Source of the DNA: an uncultured Eubacteriales bacterium
GTDB lineage: Bacteria > Bacillota > Clostridia > Oscillospirales > Oscillospiraceae
Reading direction: 5' to 3'
Assembly: GCA_900545515.1 (NCBI GenBank)
Contig: UQZA01000028.1
Coordinates: 1 to 32,535 of the forward strand
DNA length: 32,535 nt
Below the pieces are notes generated by a model that was given only the letters and a program-made list of their open reading frames with translations, had not been told where the DNA came from and did not search any database. Positions within the stretch are counted from its first letter, which is position 1. Each line of letters begins with the position of its first letter. Below, piece after piece: positions 5,960 through 13,059 of this stretch. A program made the translations under genes and the position numbers.

Positions 5960-6433
5960 TTGGAAGAAATGAGACCCATGCAGCAGCCGCAGCGCCAGCA
6001 GACTGCGTGCGCCCAACCCGGCGAAGGGCGGCTTCCATGCTGTGCGCCTCTGGCCAACCCGTATGTTCCCTTCCAACAGGAGGAATCGCCCAAATATGAG
6101 GCCCGCCGGGGTCTGATCCGCGGAACCCTGTTTCCAGGTCTGGATTTGCCCTTTATGGGCATGGTGAACAACACCGAAAAGTCCGACACACCCATGCACG
6201 AGCTCCAGGCCCTGGCCTTTGCCATCCAGGAGCTGGCGCTTTACCTGGACACCCACCGGGAGGACCGGGAGGCCCTGGAGCTGTACCGGGCTTACCAGGA
6301 GCTGTACAATAAGGGTGTGGAGGCCTATGTGAAAGAGTACGGCCCCCTCAATCACACCAGCCGGACAGAAGGCGACCGGTACCTGTGGCTGGACGATCCC
6401 TGGCCCTGGGATTATCAGGGCAACAAGGACTGA
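5960..6433 (+). CDS. cotJB: CotJA-CotJB spore-coat fusion protein
   Basis: Spore coat proteins of the mother cell that assemble with CotJC. The TTG start at 5960 is chosen because AAGGAGG (5945-5951) is 8 bases upstream; the first ATG (5969) is 17 away. Residues about 32-65 match CotJA: YVPFQ, then a RRGLIRGTLFPGLDLPF block, where CotJA has a GLRAGTIFPELDKPF-like motif. Residues about 75-157 match the whole of CotJB: the AIQELALYLDTHREDREAL helix, YRAYQELYNKGVEAYVKEYG, GPLNHTS and a final WPWDYQ. In Bacillus these are two proteins of about 80 and 87 residues; here there is one 157-residue frame with no stop between them. It lies 12 bases upstream of cotJC. The N-terminal 30 residues are Gln/Pro-rich. 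Confidence 0.85.
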   Translation: MEEMRPMQQPQRQQTACAQPGEGRLPCCAPLANPYVPFQQEESPKYEARRGLIRGTLFPGLDLPFMGMVNNTEKSDTPMHELQALAFAIQELALYLDTHREDREALELYRAYQELYNKGVEAYVKEYGPLNHTSRTEGDRYLWLDDPWPWDYQGNKD

Positions 6434-6445
6434 GGAGGTAGGGAC

Positions 6446-6793
6446 ATGTTTTCGTATCAGAAAAAGCTGCAATACCCAGTGAAAATTGACAAACCCAATC
6501 CCAAGCTGGCATCCATCATCATTTCCCAGTACGGCGGCCCGGACGGAGAGCTGGGCGCCTCCCTGCGTTATCTGTCTCAGCGCTATTCCATGCCCTTTGA
6601 CGAGCTGAAAGGCCTACTCACCGATATCGGTACAGAATGGTCAAAATGGGGAATGCCTGAGGCGCCCCGAATGCACAGGTTTGATTCTTCTGGTATGCAC
6701 GAAACGCCATTTGGCGCTTCGTGGACTGTGGCAGAATCGCCAACGCATTTCCCTATCTGCTTCTGGATATCCTTGGGGATGCCGATGATATAG
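6446..6793 (+). CDS. cotJC: CotJC manganese-catalase-like coat protein, N-terminal piece (interrupted gene)
   Basis: CotJC is a ferritin-like dimanganese catalase-family protein of the spore coat. The ATG follows GAGGAGG. Residues 1-59 match the N-terminus of CotJC: FSYQKKLQYPVKID, YGGPDGELGASLRYLSQRYSMP, then LKGLLTDIGTE. The Glu in PDGEL is probably the first metal ligand. From codon 64 on (6638) homology stops and about 50 unrelated residues from the inserted element precede a stop at 6793. The rest of CotJC is found at 16328-16747, joined through a shared 14-bp repeat. As it stands this piece lacks the ExxH metal ligands and cannot be active. Confidence 0.92.
   Translation: MFSYQKKLQYPVKIDKPNPKLASIIISQYGGPDGELGASLRYLSQRYSMPFDELKGLLTDIGTEWSKWGMPEAPRMHRFDSSGMHETPFGASWTVAESPTHFPICFWISLGMPMI
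6623..6655 (+). other. attL of the cotJC element (core repeat plus element arm)
   Basis: The 14-bp core GATATCGGTACAGA (6623-6636) is repeated at 16328-16341. The element-side arm GTCAAAATGGGGAATG (6640-6655) is an imperfect inverted copy (13 of 16) of the arm at 16309-16324 next to the other core. Both arms start exactly 9 bases from the GG at the middle of the core, which is the likely crossover dinucleotide (6629-6630). Confidence 0.85.
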
Positions 6794-6912
6794 CAGATGG
6801 AACCATCCTGATTTTTCATACCCGTGTTCAAGATGCTACTGCAGTACGGCACACTATCAAATCCGACATAAACCTGAACTCTTCCTTTGCCAAATTCCTT
6901 GCGAACATCTGT
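6724..6912 (-). pseudogene. DUF1905-like gene fragment
   Basis: Sixty-three residues in one minus-strand frame (TDVRKEFGKGRVQVYVGFD, then CYIIGIPKDIQKQIGKCVGD and SATV) match the core of DUF1905 proteins, which usually read DVRKEFGKGRVKV...GIxKxIRxxIGKxxGDxV. A TAA directly precedes the first matching codon, and the usual N-terminal 25 or so residues are missing. The match ends where a hairpin begins (6698-6723: CACGAAACGCC, 4-base loop, GGCGCTTCGTG). The frame then runs antisense into cotJC. It is a decayed relic inside the element, next to attL. Confidence 0.6.
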
Positions 6913-6952
6913 TTATAAAAGTAATCCCAAGTCCGGTACGCTGCACCCTGTT

Positions 6953-7210
6953 TCACCGTTTGTCGCGTCCTGCCACGCTTTGGATTTCCTGCAGCTCAAA
7001 GCGGTAGATCTGCTGACAGTCCGGATATTTCTCCCGATCTACCAGGCTGAGGAACATGTCCTTTGGCCGCAGCCATAGGGAGCCATCGCCATAGAGCTTA
7101 CGGTAGACCACATACTCCTCCCCGGTTTCAGAGTCCTTGGCTACATCCTCCACCAGATAATAATCGCCTTTGAAATGGCGGTAGACACGCTTCAATTTCA
7201 GTTCCTGCAT
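6953..7210 (-). CDS. DUF1653 family protein
   Basis: The 85-residue product starts at the ATG at 7210, 8 bases after GGAAGGGG; a longer frame to 7249 lacks such a site. It matches the DUF1653 fold: VYRHFKGDYYLVEDVAKDSE, TGEEYVVYRKLYGDGSLWLR and PKDMFL, then a conserved YRFE block near the end. Function is unknown; family members are small single-domain proteins often found near metabolic or mobile genes. It lies 79 bases downstream of the recombinase on the same strand and is probably on the same transcript. Confidence 0.85.
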   Translation of the reverse strand: MQELKLKRVYRHFKGDYYLVEDVAKDSETGEEYVVYRKLYGDGSLWLRPKDMFLSLVDREKYPDCQQIYRFELQEIQSVAGRDKR

Positions 7211-7289
7211 ATGATTTTCCCCTTCCGGATGGCATGAGATACAATCCATTATACGCCAAAATCCGTCTAAAGCAATATGGTTTCACAAT

Positions 7290-8870
7290 TCACGGCGTTT
7301 TTTCCGTGTCAGAACCGCTATATGATGCTTCTCTAAAAATCCACGTTTCCGGCAGATAGTTCAGGCTGACTTCAATTCTCCGGTCCGGATAAACCACCAT
7401 GCGCTTCAGGATCTGTTTGCAGAGAACCTCGCTTTCCAGCTCACCCCGGATGATCTGCGTTACCTGTTTGCCAATGCGGTCGGGATTGCCGGCAGTCACC
7501 TCCCGCCGGGTTTTGGCCTCCTCCAGGCGGATGTGGAGCTCCGTGAGTCCCTTGTCATACCGCTCTTTCATCAGCTCCATCTCATTTTTTGTAATGCTGC
7601 CAGAGAAGAAGGCGTCCAGGGCGGCTTCCTTTTTTTTCGTCAGTTGGTGAAGCTTCTTCTCCAGCTGGCAGATGGAACCGGCAGGGCCGATCTCCCCGTC
7701 CTGGATGGCTTTTACGGCAAGATCTGTCACGCTGCGGATCATCTCCTCCTGATCGATGGGCAGGGCAGCCAGGACTTGTTTCACCATATCCATGGCCACC
7801 TCGTCCGATATGCTCCCCCCCAGGTCGCATCCAATCCAATTTCCCTGGGCATCCAGATGCCGTCTGCCGTATGCCGTGGCGTTGGCGCAGCACCAGTATG
7901 GATAGTAGCCGCCCTGTTTGCGTTTTTTCTTCCGGGACACAAAGGTGGCCCCGCATGCGCCACATTGGATCTTTCCGCTAAGTCCATAGCGGTTGGAATG
8001 ACCTGTATCCGGCTTCCCGTGACGGTTTCGCTGTTTTAGCTCGCTTTGCACCAGATTCCACAAATCCCGGTCAATGATGGGCTCGTGGTGACTTTTGATG
8101 ACAATCATTTCCTCTTCGCCATGGTTGTATTTTTTGGCATGGGTCAGGTAATCTGGAGTGATGGTCTTTTTCTGCACCAGATCGCCGACATACTTCTCGT
8201 TCTTGAGCATCTTCACAATCTGACTGGTGGACCACTTGACGTTGCCACTGTATGTGCGGTAGCCAGCCTCCTGAAGCTCCCGGGCGATGACAGACGTCCC
8301 TTTCTTCTCAACGCCGTATTTGTGGAAGATGAGGCGGACAAGCGCCGCCCCTTCTGGCTCCACTGTGAGTTTTCCGTTTTTGACATCGTAACCCAGGAGC
8401 GACTGACCGAAGACCACGCCCCGCTCCATCTGGCGGGTCTGGCCCCATTTGACGCGGGACGAGGTCTTGCGGCTCTCCTCCTGGGCGATGGAGGCCATAA
8501 TGCTGAGCCGAAGCTCTGCGTCTGGGTCCAGCGTATGAATGCCGTCGTTCATGAACAGGACGCCTACGCCGATTTCTTTTAATTCCCGGGTAAACGAGAT
8601 GGTATCCAGGATATTCCGGGAAAATCGGCTGACTTCCTTGGTAATAATGAGCTGAAACTTCCCCATGTAGGCGTCGTGAATCATGCGGTTAAATGCTGCC
8701 CGCTTTTTGGTGGACGTGCCGGTGATGCCCTCGTCGGCGTAAATCTCATACAGCTCCCAATCCGGCTGCCGCTGGACATACTGCCGGAAATAGAGCTGCT
8801 GGCTCACAAAGGAATTGGCCTGGTCTTCCTGATCGGTGGACACGCGGCAGTAGGATGCTACTCTTATCAT
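7290..8870 (-). CDS. Large serine recombinase of the cotJC element
   Basis: A site-specific recombinase that cuts attP and attB with a 2-base stagger through a serine-DNA link. The ATG at 8870 is 5 bases from GAGGAGGG; a TTG one codon upstream is too close. The 526-residue protein is complete. It has a resolvase catalytic domain (1-150; nucleophile Ser11 in YCRVSTD, then TKEVSRFSRN), a recombinase domain (about 165-275: GYDVKNGKL, KYVGDLVQKK), a zinc ribbon (about 300-350; CGACG, then YWCC and a later GC pair), and a Glu/Lys-rich coiled coil (about 400-455) of the kind that controls synapsis. Size and domain order match SpoIVCA/SprA-type recombinases. Position inside an element flanked by matching att sites makes it the obvious catalyst for cotJC interruption and repair. 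Confidence 0.95.
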   Translation of the reverse strand: MIRVASYCRVSTDQEDQANSFVSQQLYFRQYVQRQPDWELYEIYADEGITGTSTKKRAAFNRMIHDAYMGKFQLIITKEVSRFSRNILDTISFTRELKEIGVGVLFMNDGIHTLDPDAELRLSIMASIAQEESRKTSSRVKWGQTRQMERGVVFGQSLLGYDVKNGKLTVEPEGAALVRLIFHKYGVEKKGTSVIARELQEAGYRTYSGNVKWSTSQIVKMLKNEKYVGDLVQKKTITPDYLTHAKKYNHGEEEMIVIKSHHEPIIDRDLWNLVQSELKQRNRHGKPDTGHSNRYGLSGKIQCGACGATFVSRKKKRKQGGYYPYWCCANATAYGRRHLDAQGNWIGCDLGGSISDEVAMDMVKQVLAALPIDQEEMIRSVTDLAVKAIQDGEIGPAGSICQLEKKLHQLTKKKEAALDAFFSGSITKNEMELMKERYDKGLTELHIRLEEAKTRREVTAGNPDRIGKQVTQIIRGELESEVLCKQILKRMVVYPDRRIEVSLNYLPETWIFREASYSGSDTEKTP

Positions 8871-8961
8871 CAAGACCCTCCTCGTCTTTCCTTACAATCC
8901 TTTTACGTGCCTGTGGGCGCCTTTTGTGTTCCTTCCAGCCCAGCGGCTGGCTGTATGCTGC

Positions 8962-9183
8962 TCACGTTTCCTGCTTCGCGGCGTTTTGCGCCAAATTGCG
9001 AAGGGCGGCCCGATGCTGCCCCTTCAGCATATCTGCCCCATAGGAAAACTGCAGTTCCGTCAGGGAACCGCACTCCTTCAGAGCTGCAAGGACAGACAGC
9101 TGCAGCTCATAGAGAAACCTGGCATTCTCTTCCCCAGTGGATGCCCGCTGCCCCAGAATTTCTGCCAGCACCTGTTTTTTCAT
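8962..9183 (-). CDS. Small protein upstream of the recombinase, candidate directionality factor (73 aa)
   Basis: The ATG at 9183 follows GGGAGGGGGG by a short gap; the longer frame upstream to 9462 is arginine- and proline-rich and unlikely to be coding. The 73-residue product starts KKQVLAEILGQRASTGEENA, continues as a predicted helix (FLYELQLSVLAALKECGSLT) and ends with EL-QF and Lys/Arg/Gln-rich helices. It is 91 bases upstream of the recombinase on the same strand. Small charged proteins in this place can be recombination directionality factors, as SprB is for SprA, but no sequence similarity is claimed and a DNA-binding regulator is equally possible. Confidence 0.6.
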   Translation of the reverse strand: MKKQVLAEILGQRASTGEENARFLYELQLSVLAALKECGSLTELQFSYGADMLKGQHRAALRNLAQNAAKQET

Positions 9184-9204
9184 AGCCCCGCCCCCCTCCC
9201 AGTC

Positions 9205-9233
9205 AGTGTATGCTCCGGTACGGACCCTCTTTC
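9205..9233 (-). promoter_or_regulatory. Candidate sigma-E-like promoter in front of the recombinase operon
   Basis: On the minus strand CATACACT (9205-9212) matches 7 of 8 bases of the sigma-E -10 element, and sits about 20 bases upstream of the small gene that precedes the recombinase. The -35 position holds only a weak GAAAGAG (9227-9233) 14 bp upstream. If real it would tie recombinase expression to the sporulating mother cell. The evidence is one short box. Confidence 0.3.
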
Positions 9234-9416
9234 CTGAACGCTGCCTGGCGGTGTTGTGCCGGCAGGGCGCTTCCGGTAGGACGCTTTCGGATGGACTGTG
9301 CCCAAGCCGGGGGACCGCGGTTTCAGTCTGCCACCGAGGAGACCGCACCCTACACAGCTGTCGCGTCAGTACGGAAAAAGGAAATGCTGCTGCCCAGGTT
9401 CTGTGCCGACTACATA
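9234..9416. other. Gene-free stretch between divergent operons of the element
   Basis: Between the start of the recombinase operon and the glycan operon promoter nothing convincing is coded. Frames open on both strands here are low-complexity Arg/Pro/Ser-rich translations without ribosome binding sites. I see no clear hairpin or repeat; it may carry regulatory sites for either operon. Confidence 0.5.
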
Positions 9417-9445
9417 TTGATTTTTCAAGGGAAACATGGTAAAAT
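9417..9445 (+). promoter_or_regulatory. Sigma-A promoter of the glycan operon
   Basis: TTGATT (9417-9422) and TAAAAT (9440-9445) are spaced by 17 bp. The predicted transcript starts near 9452 and has a leader of about 120 bases before the sugar transferase. Confidence 0.6.
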
Positions 9446-9569
9446 TCTAAATCAGATGTCACAGATTCAGCTTATCTTCTTCCAGGAAGCGCTGCGCTGC
9501 AAGGAACCTTTCGGGCCGGATTGGCAACGCAGTGTGACAAATGTTCAATTTGGAGGACTATATCATACA

Positions 9570-10193
9570 ATGTACCAACATCTGATCAAACGTCTGATTG
9601 ATTTCACTTTGTCTCTTGCGGGGATACTGATTCTGGCGATTCCCATGCTGCTGTTTGCCCTCGTTGTAAAGCTGGATTCTCCGGGGCCGGTTCTGTTCTG
9701 GCAGAAGCGGGTTGGCATTCACAAGAAAACCTTTATGATGCCAAAATTCCGAACCATGTATACCAACACCCCTGCCAATATGCCGACCCATTTGCTTTCT
9801 GATCCCCAGAAATGGATCACCCGGTCCGGCGCCTGGTTCCGGCGCTTGTCCATCGATGAGCTGCCTCAGATTTTGTGCATTCTGACGGGAAAAATGAGCG
9901 TCATCGGTCCCCGCCCTGCCCTCTGGAATCAGGACGACCTGATTGCAGAGCGTGACAAGTACGGCGCCAATGGGGTACGTCCTGGCCTCACCGGCTGGGC
10001 GCAGATCAATGGCCGGGATGAGCTGGAAATTCCTGTGAAAGCCCGTCTGGACGGCGAGTATGTCCAGAATCTCAGCTTTCTCTTTGACTGCAGGTGCTTC
10101 TTCGGCACCATTGGGAAGGTGCTGAAGCACGATGGCGTTGTGGAAGGCGGTACCGGCGTGCTTCAGGAGGAAAAGGAGCCCGTACATAGATGA
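9570..10193 (+). CDS. Polyprenyl-phosphate sugar-1-phosphate transferase (PglC-like)
   Basis: Initiates glycan assembly by moving a phospho-sugar from a UDP-sugar onto undecaprenyl phosphate at the inner face of the membrane. The 207-residue protein is the short monotopic form: YQHLIKRLIDFTLSLAG, a re-entrant hydrophobic segment (about 12-35), then the catalytic core SPGPVLFWQKRVG, FMMPKFRTMY, the WFRRLSIDELPQ motif, SVIGPRPAL, and GLTGWAQINGRD. Conserved RxG, KFRTM and DELPQ blocks are all present. The start is the first ATG after TGGAGG (13 bases, somewhat long); longer in-frame extensions upstream of the promoter were rejected. Overlaps the glycosyltransferase start by 4 bases (ATGA), so the two act in one pathway. 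The sugar cannot be read from the sequence. Confidence 0.92.
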   Translation: MYQHLIKRLIDFTLSLAGILILAIPMLLFALVVKLDSPGPVLFWQKRVGIHKKTFMMPKFRTMYTNTPANMPTHLLSDPQKWITRSGAWFRRLSIDELPQILCILTGKMSVIGPRPALWNQDDLIAERDKYGANGVRPGLTGWAQINGRDELEIPVKARLDGEYVQNLSFLFDCRCFFGTIGKVLKHDGVVEGGTGVLQEEKEPVHR

Positions 10194-11284
10194 GCAAAAT
10201 TTTGATTATGACAAATCACTCCTATATGCTCTACCGCTTCCGTCTGGAACTGATTCAGGAGATGAGGAAGGCCCATGAGGTTGTCCTCAGCATGCCTTTT
10301 GTAGGGCACGAGGAGGATTTTCAGGCACTGGGAATCCGGTGCATCCAGACGGAGGTGGACCGCCGGGGGATGAACCCCAAAACCGATTTTCGCCTGTTCC
10401 TGACATATCGGGAGCTGCTGAAGGCGGAGCGGCCGGATATGGTCATCACCTATTCCATTAAACCAAACGTCTACGGTGGGCTCGCCTGCCGGATGGCCGG
10501 GGTCCCCTACTGCGCCAATGTGCAGGGCCTGGGAACCGCATTTCAAAAAAAGGGACTTGCACGGCTAGTCACAGTCCTCTACAAGCTGGCGTTGGGCAAA
10601 GCCCATACCGTTTTCTTCGAGAACGAAGCGAACGCCGCCGAATTCCGCAGTCGGAAGATTGTCCCGGCAGAAAAGGAGACGGTGCTCCCCGGTGCGGGCA
10701 TCAATTTGGAGCGCTATCCCTACGTCCCCTACCCCGAGAATCAGGTTATGCACTTCCTGTATCTGGGCCGCCTGATGAAGGAGAAGGGCATAGATGAGCT
10801 CTTCGCCGCCATGGAGCGGCTCCATGAAAGGGGGGGCAGCTCCGTCATTCTGGACCTGGTTGGATTTTATGACGATGAATCTTACAAAGGTCAGGTAGAG
10901 CGCCTGGTTGCAAGGGGTATTGCAGTCTACCACGGTTTCCAGACCGATCCGCTTCCCTACTATGCTGCTGCTGACTGCGTGGTGCTTCCCAGCTACCACG
11001 AGGGCATGAGCAATGTGCTGCTGGAAGCCGCCGCCGTTGGCCGTCCAGTCATTACCAGCGACATTCCCGGCTGTCGGGAAGCCGTGGAGGATGGGAAAAC
11101 AGGCCTGCTGTGCAGAGCCAGAGATACCGGCAGCCTGTATGAGAAGATGCGCCGTATGGCTTGCGCCTCTTTTGCAGAACGTCAATCCATGGGACAGGCT
11201 GCTCATGAAAAAATGGTGCGGGAGTTTGACAAGAGACGGGTCATTTCCGCTACCCTATCTGCGGCTTTTGGAGCTGCAAAATGA
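10190..11284 (+). CDS. GT4-family glycosyltransferase (PglA/EpsD-like)
   Basis: A retaining glycosyltransferase of the GT-B fold that would add the next sugar to the lipid-linked product of the preceding gene. The 364-residue protein has an N-terminal acceptor domain (KILIMTNHSYMLYRFRLELI; NVQGLGTAF near 108) and a C-terminal nucleotide-sugar domain with FLYLGRLMKEKGIDEL (GRL-KEKG motif) and a YYAAADCVVLPSYHEGMSNVLLEA block, which contains the E-x7-E signature. The sequence resembles PglA-type N-acetylgalactosaminyltransferases that follow PglC. It overlaps the sugar transferase by 4 bases and is followed by a terminator. Substrate sugars are not deducible. Confidence 0.92.
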   Translation: MSKILIMTNHSYMLYRFRLELIQEMRKAHEVVLSMPFVGHEEDFQALGIRCIQTEVDRRGMNPKTDFRLFLTYRELLKAERPDMVITYSIKPNVYGGLACRMAGVPYCANVQGLGTAFQKKGLARLVTVLYKLALGKAHTVFFENEANAAEFRSRKIVPAEKETVLPGAGINLERYPYVPYPENQVMHFLYLGRLMKEKGIDELFAAMERLHERGGSSVILDLVGFYDDESYKGQVERLVARGIAVYHGFQTDPLPYYAAADCVVLPSYHEGMSNVLLEAAAVGRPVITSDIPGCREAVEDGKTGLLCRARDTGSLYEKMRRMACASFAERQSMGQAAHEKMVREFDKRRVISATLSAAFGAAK

Positions 11285-11285
11285 T

Positions 11286-11316
11286 AAAGCAAGACTGCCA
11301 GAGGCGGTCTTGCTTT
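11286..11316 (+). terminator. Terminator after the glycosyltransferase gene
   Basis: A 14-bp stem (AAAGCAAGACTGCC at 11286-11299 with GGCGGTCTTGCTTT at 11303-11316, one wobble) with a 3-base loop lies 2 bases past the stop. The 3' arm ends TTGCTTT, giving a modest U-tract. Confidence 0.7.
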
Positions 11317-11336
11317 GATGTTGAGTTTATGAAATT

Positions 11337-11897
11337 ATGGGTAAAGAGATGCTACAAGCGTGCTTTCTTTGGTTTTATTGTTTGCCGATTGCCGATGCGG
11401 TTCTGCTTGCCATTGCCATGAGCGGGGCATATCTCATTTTGCGCAGTTGGTTGGAGCAACGGCGCTTCTGGCGGCCGGCAGTTGTCGTACTTTTGTTGGC
11501 ATGGCTGGCGGTGATTGCCATGGCGACTTTAACTGACCGCACTGCCAGTGCCACCTCCGCCGCTCCGGAGCTCCTTCCGTTCCACTCCTACCGTGCAGTC
11601 ATAGCCGGTGAGAACAAGGAAATTCTCCGCAGTAATTTTATGAATGTGGTCCTCTTCTACCCCGCCGGTCTTCTGACCTGCGAGCTGCTGCCCAAAGGCC
11701 GGAGCCTGGCAAAGCGTGTGCTACCTGTTGTTGCGCTGTTCGCTCTGGTAAGCGCCGGCATTGAGCTTTGCCAGTATCTCTTCGCACTGGGGCGGGTAGA
11801 GGCCGACGATGTGATACACAATGCTTTGGGCGCCCTCATGGGAGCTCTGGTATGTATGATACGCATCAAACGGAAGCCTGCCAAGTCTGGAGACTAG
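11337..11897 (+). CDS. VanZ-like membrane protein
   Basis: The 186-residue protein has about four transmembrane helices (around residues 10-35, 43-65, 105-125 and 130-165) and the VanZ-like landmarks: FHSYR in the first outer loop, NFMNVVLFYPAGLL, and the C-terminal SAGIELCQYLFALGRVEADDVIHNALGALMG signature. VanZ proteins can lower sensitivity to some glycopeptide or lipopeptide drugs, but many relatives have no known role. The start is uncertain because no good ribosome binding site precedes 11337; an ATG at 11349 is an alternative. It lies after a terminator, so it may be transcribed at a low read-through level, and faces the AlkD gene tail to tail. Confidence 0.85.
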   Translation: MGKEMLQACFLWFYCLPIADAVLLAIAMSGAYLILRSWLEQRRFWRPAVVVLLLAWLAVIAMATLTDRTASATSAAPELLPFHSYRAVIAGENKEILRSNFMNVVLFYPAGLLTCELLPKGRSLAKRVLPVVALFALVSAGIELCQYLFALGRVEADDVIHNALGALMGALVCMIRIKRKPAKSGD

Positions 11898-11953
11898 ACC
11901 CGAAGCGTACACATCCCCGCCAGAGCTGACCAGCTACTTAAAGGTGCTGTATT

Positions 11954-12652
11954 CTATTTGGGCAGTTTTACCTTCAAGCCCCGCAAATATGCCTTCTGCC
12001 CGTCTGGGATGCGCTCACTTTCCATGGCCTTCTGGATGGTCTTGTTGTGGGTCCAGGGCTCCAGGCGGCGCTGTTGGATGTAGGGCAGGACTGCATCGTA
12101 CTGCTTGGCAAGGGCTGTGGCGAAGTACCACGCGGCCATCATATTTACATAATATTCCTTGCTTTCCACCCCTGCCACCCAGTCCAGATACTCCGGCTGG
12201 AACTGCCCGTCCAGGAAGAAGGTCATGAGCATTTCCATGCCGAACCGGATGGTATAGGGATGGTCTGAAGCCAGCCAGATTCTGATTTGCTCCCGCAGCT
12301 CCGGCAGGTGCTTTCCAAACACCTTGGGACGGATCAAATCGCATGTGGCCCAGTTGTCCACATAGGGCAGGAATGCATCCAGCGCGGCGACTACCTGGTG
12401 GTAATCCTTCATAGCCTCAATCAGAAAGCCATGGAGGTTATTTTCCTCATAGAATTTGTGCGGCAAAATCTGGAGAAATTCCCCGGCCTCTGGCTCCTTA
12501 GAAAAGGCTTTTGCAAATTTCCGCAGCTCCGGCGTCCGGACGCCAATCACTGTCTCCGGGTTGACATGGGGGATCAGCCTGCAATGAAACGCCCGGTATT
12601 GGCGGTCCTGCAATTCAAACAGCCGGGCCTGTACTCTTTGCTCTACACTCAT
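11954..12652 (-). CDS. DNA alkylation repair enzyme (AlkD-like HEAT-repeat protein)
   Basis: A 232-residue all-helical protein of the AlkD/AlkC type, which removes bulky or cationic alkylated bases without base flipping. Family marks visible are GVRTPELRKFAKAF near 37, FYEENNLHGFLIEAM, YVDNWATCDLIRPK (the conserved DNWA-CD block), RFGMEMLMTFFLD, YYVNMMAAWYFATAL and the C-terminal THNKTIQKAMESERI. This is full length for the family. Its ATG overlaps the deformylase stop codon by 4 bases, and it is the last gene of a six-gene operon. Confidence 0.92.
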   Translation of the reverse strand: MSVEQRVQARLFELQDRQYRAFHCRLIPHVNPETVIGVRTPELRKFAKAFSKEPEAGEFLQILPHKFYEENNLHGFLIEAMKDYHQVVAALDAFLPYVDNWATCDLIRPKVFGKHLPELREQIRIWLASDHPYTIRFGMEMLMTFFLDGQFQPEYLDWVAGVESKEYYVNMMAAWYFATALAKQYDAVLPYIQQRRLEPWTHNKTIQKAMESERIPDGQKAYLRGLKVKLPK

Positions 12653-13059
12653 ATCAGCACCCCATTGCAGTGGTCCACCTCATGCTGAATGATCTGAGCC
12701 GTCCAGCCAGTGAAGGTTTTCAGGCGAGTCTGGAACGCTTCATTCTGATACTTGACCTTGATGGAACGGAAGCGTTTTGCCTTCCGCTTCCCAGGCAGGG
12801 ACAGACAGCCTTCTTCTGCTTCGAAGGCCTCAGAGCACTTCACAATCTCCGGGTTGAACATCACCATATCCTTACCCTCGTTGTCAAACACGATGATACG
12901 CTTCAAAACGCCAATCATGTTGGCAGCCATACCCACGCATCCGTCCCGGTGGGCGGTCAAAGTGTCCAGCAAATCCCGCGCCACCTGCAAATCCGCTTTG
13001 GTGGCGGGGACGGACTTCTGCCCCAGAAAAATCGGATCTTTTATAATGGGCTGAATCAT
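12649..13059 (-). CDS. def: Peptide deformylase-like protein with altered motif 1
   Basis: Peptide deformylases remove the formyl group from the N-terminal Met of new proteins. The 136-residue protein is short but keeps two motifs: EGCLS (Cys85, a metal ligand) and HEVDH (126-130, two His ligands and catalytic Glu). Motif 1, normally GxGxAAPQ with the Gln that polarises the formyl oxygen, reads GMAANMIG (43-50), so the Gln is replaced by Met. The sequence ends at GVLI soon after the third motif. It may be a slower or specialised second deformylase; this variant form occurs as an extra copy in Clostridia, so divergence need not mean loss of function. It overlaps both neighbours by 4 bases (ATGA). 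Confidence 0.85.
   Translation of the reverse strand: MIQPIIKDPIFLGQKSVPATKADLQVARDLLDTLTAHRDGCVGMAANMIGVLKRIIVFDNEGKDMVMFNPEIVKCSEAFEAEEGCLSLPGKRKAKRFRSIKVKYQNEAFQTRLKTFTGWTAQIIQHEVDHCNGVLI

Noticed and set aside
5833..6472. Minus-strand frames opposite the CotJA-CotJB gene
   Set aside because: Shadow translations without ribosome binding sites; the plus strand carries the conserved spore-coat protein.
9210..9569. N-terminal extension of the sugar transferase
   Set aside because: It lies upstream of and across the predicted promoter, has no ribosome binding site, and PglC-like proteins start at the helix after 9570.
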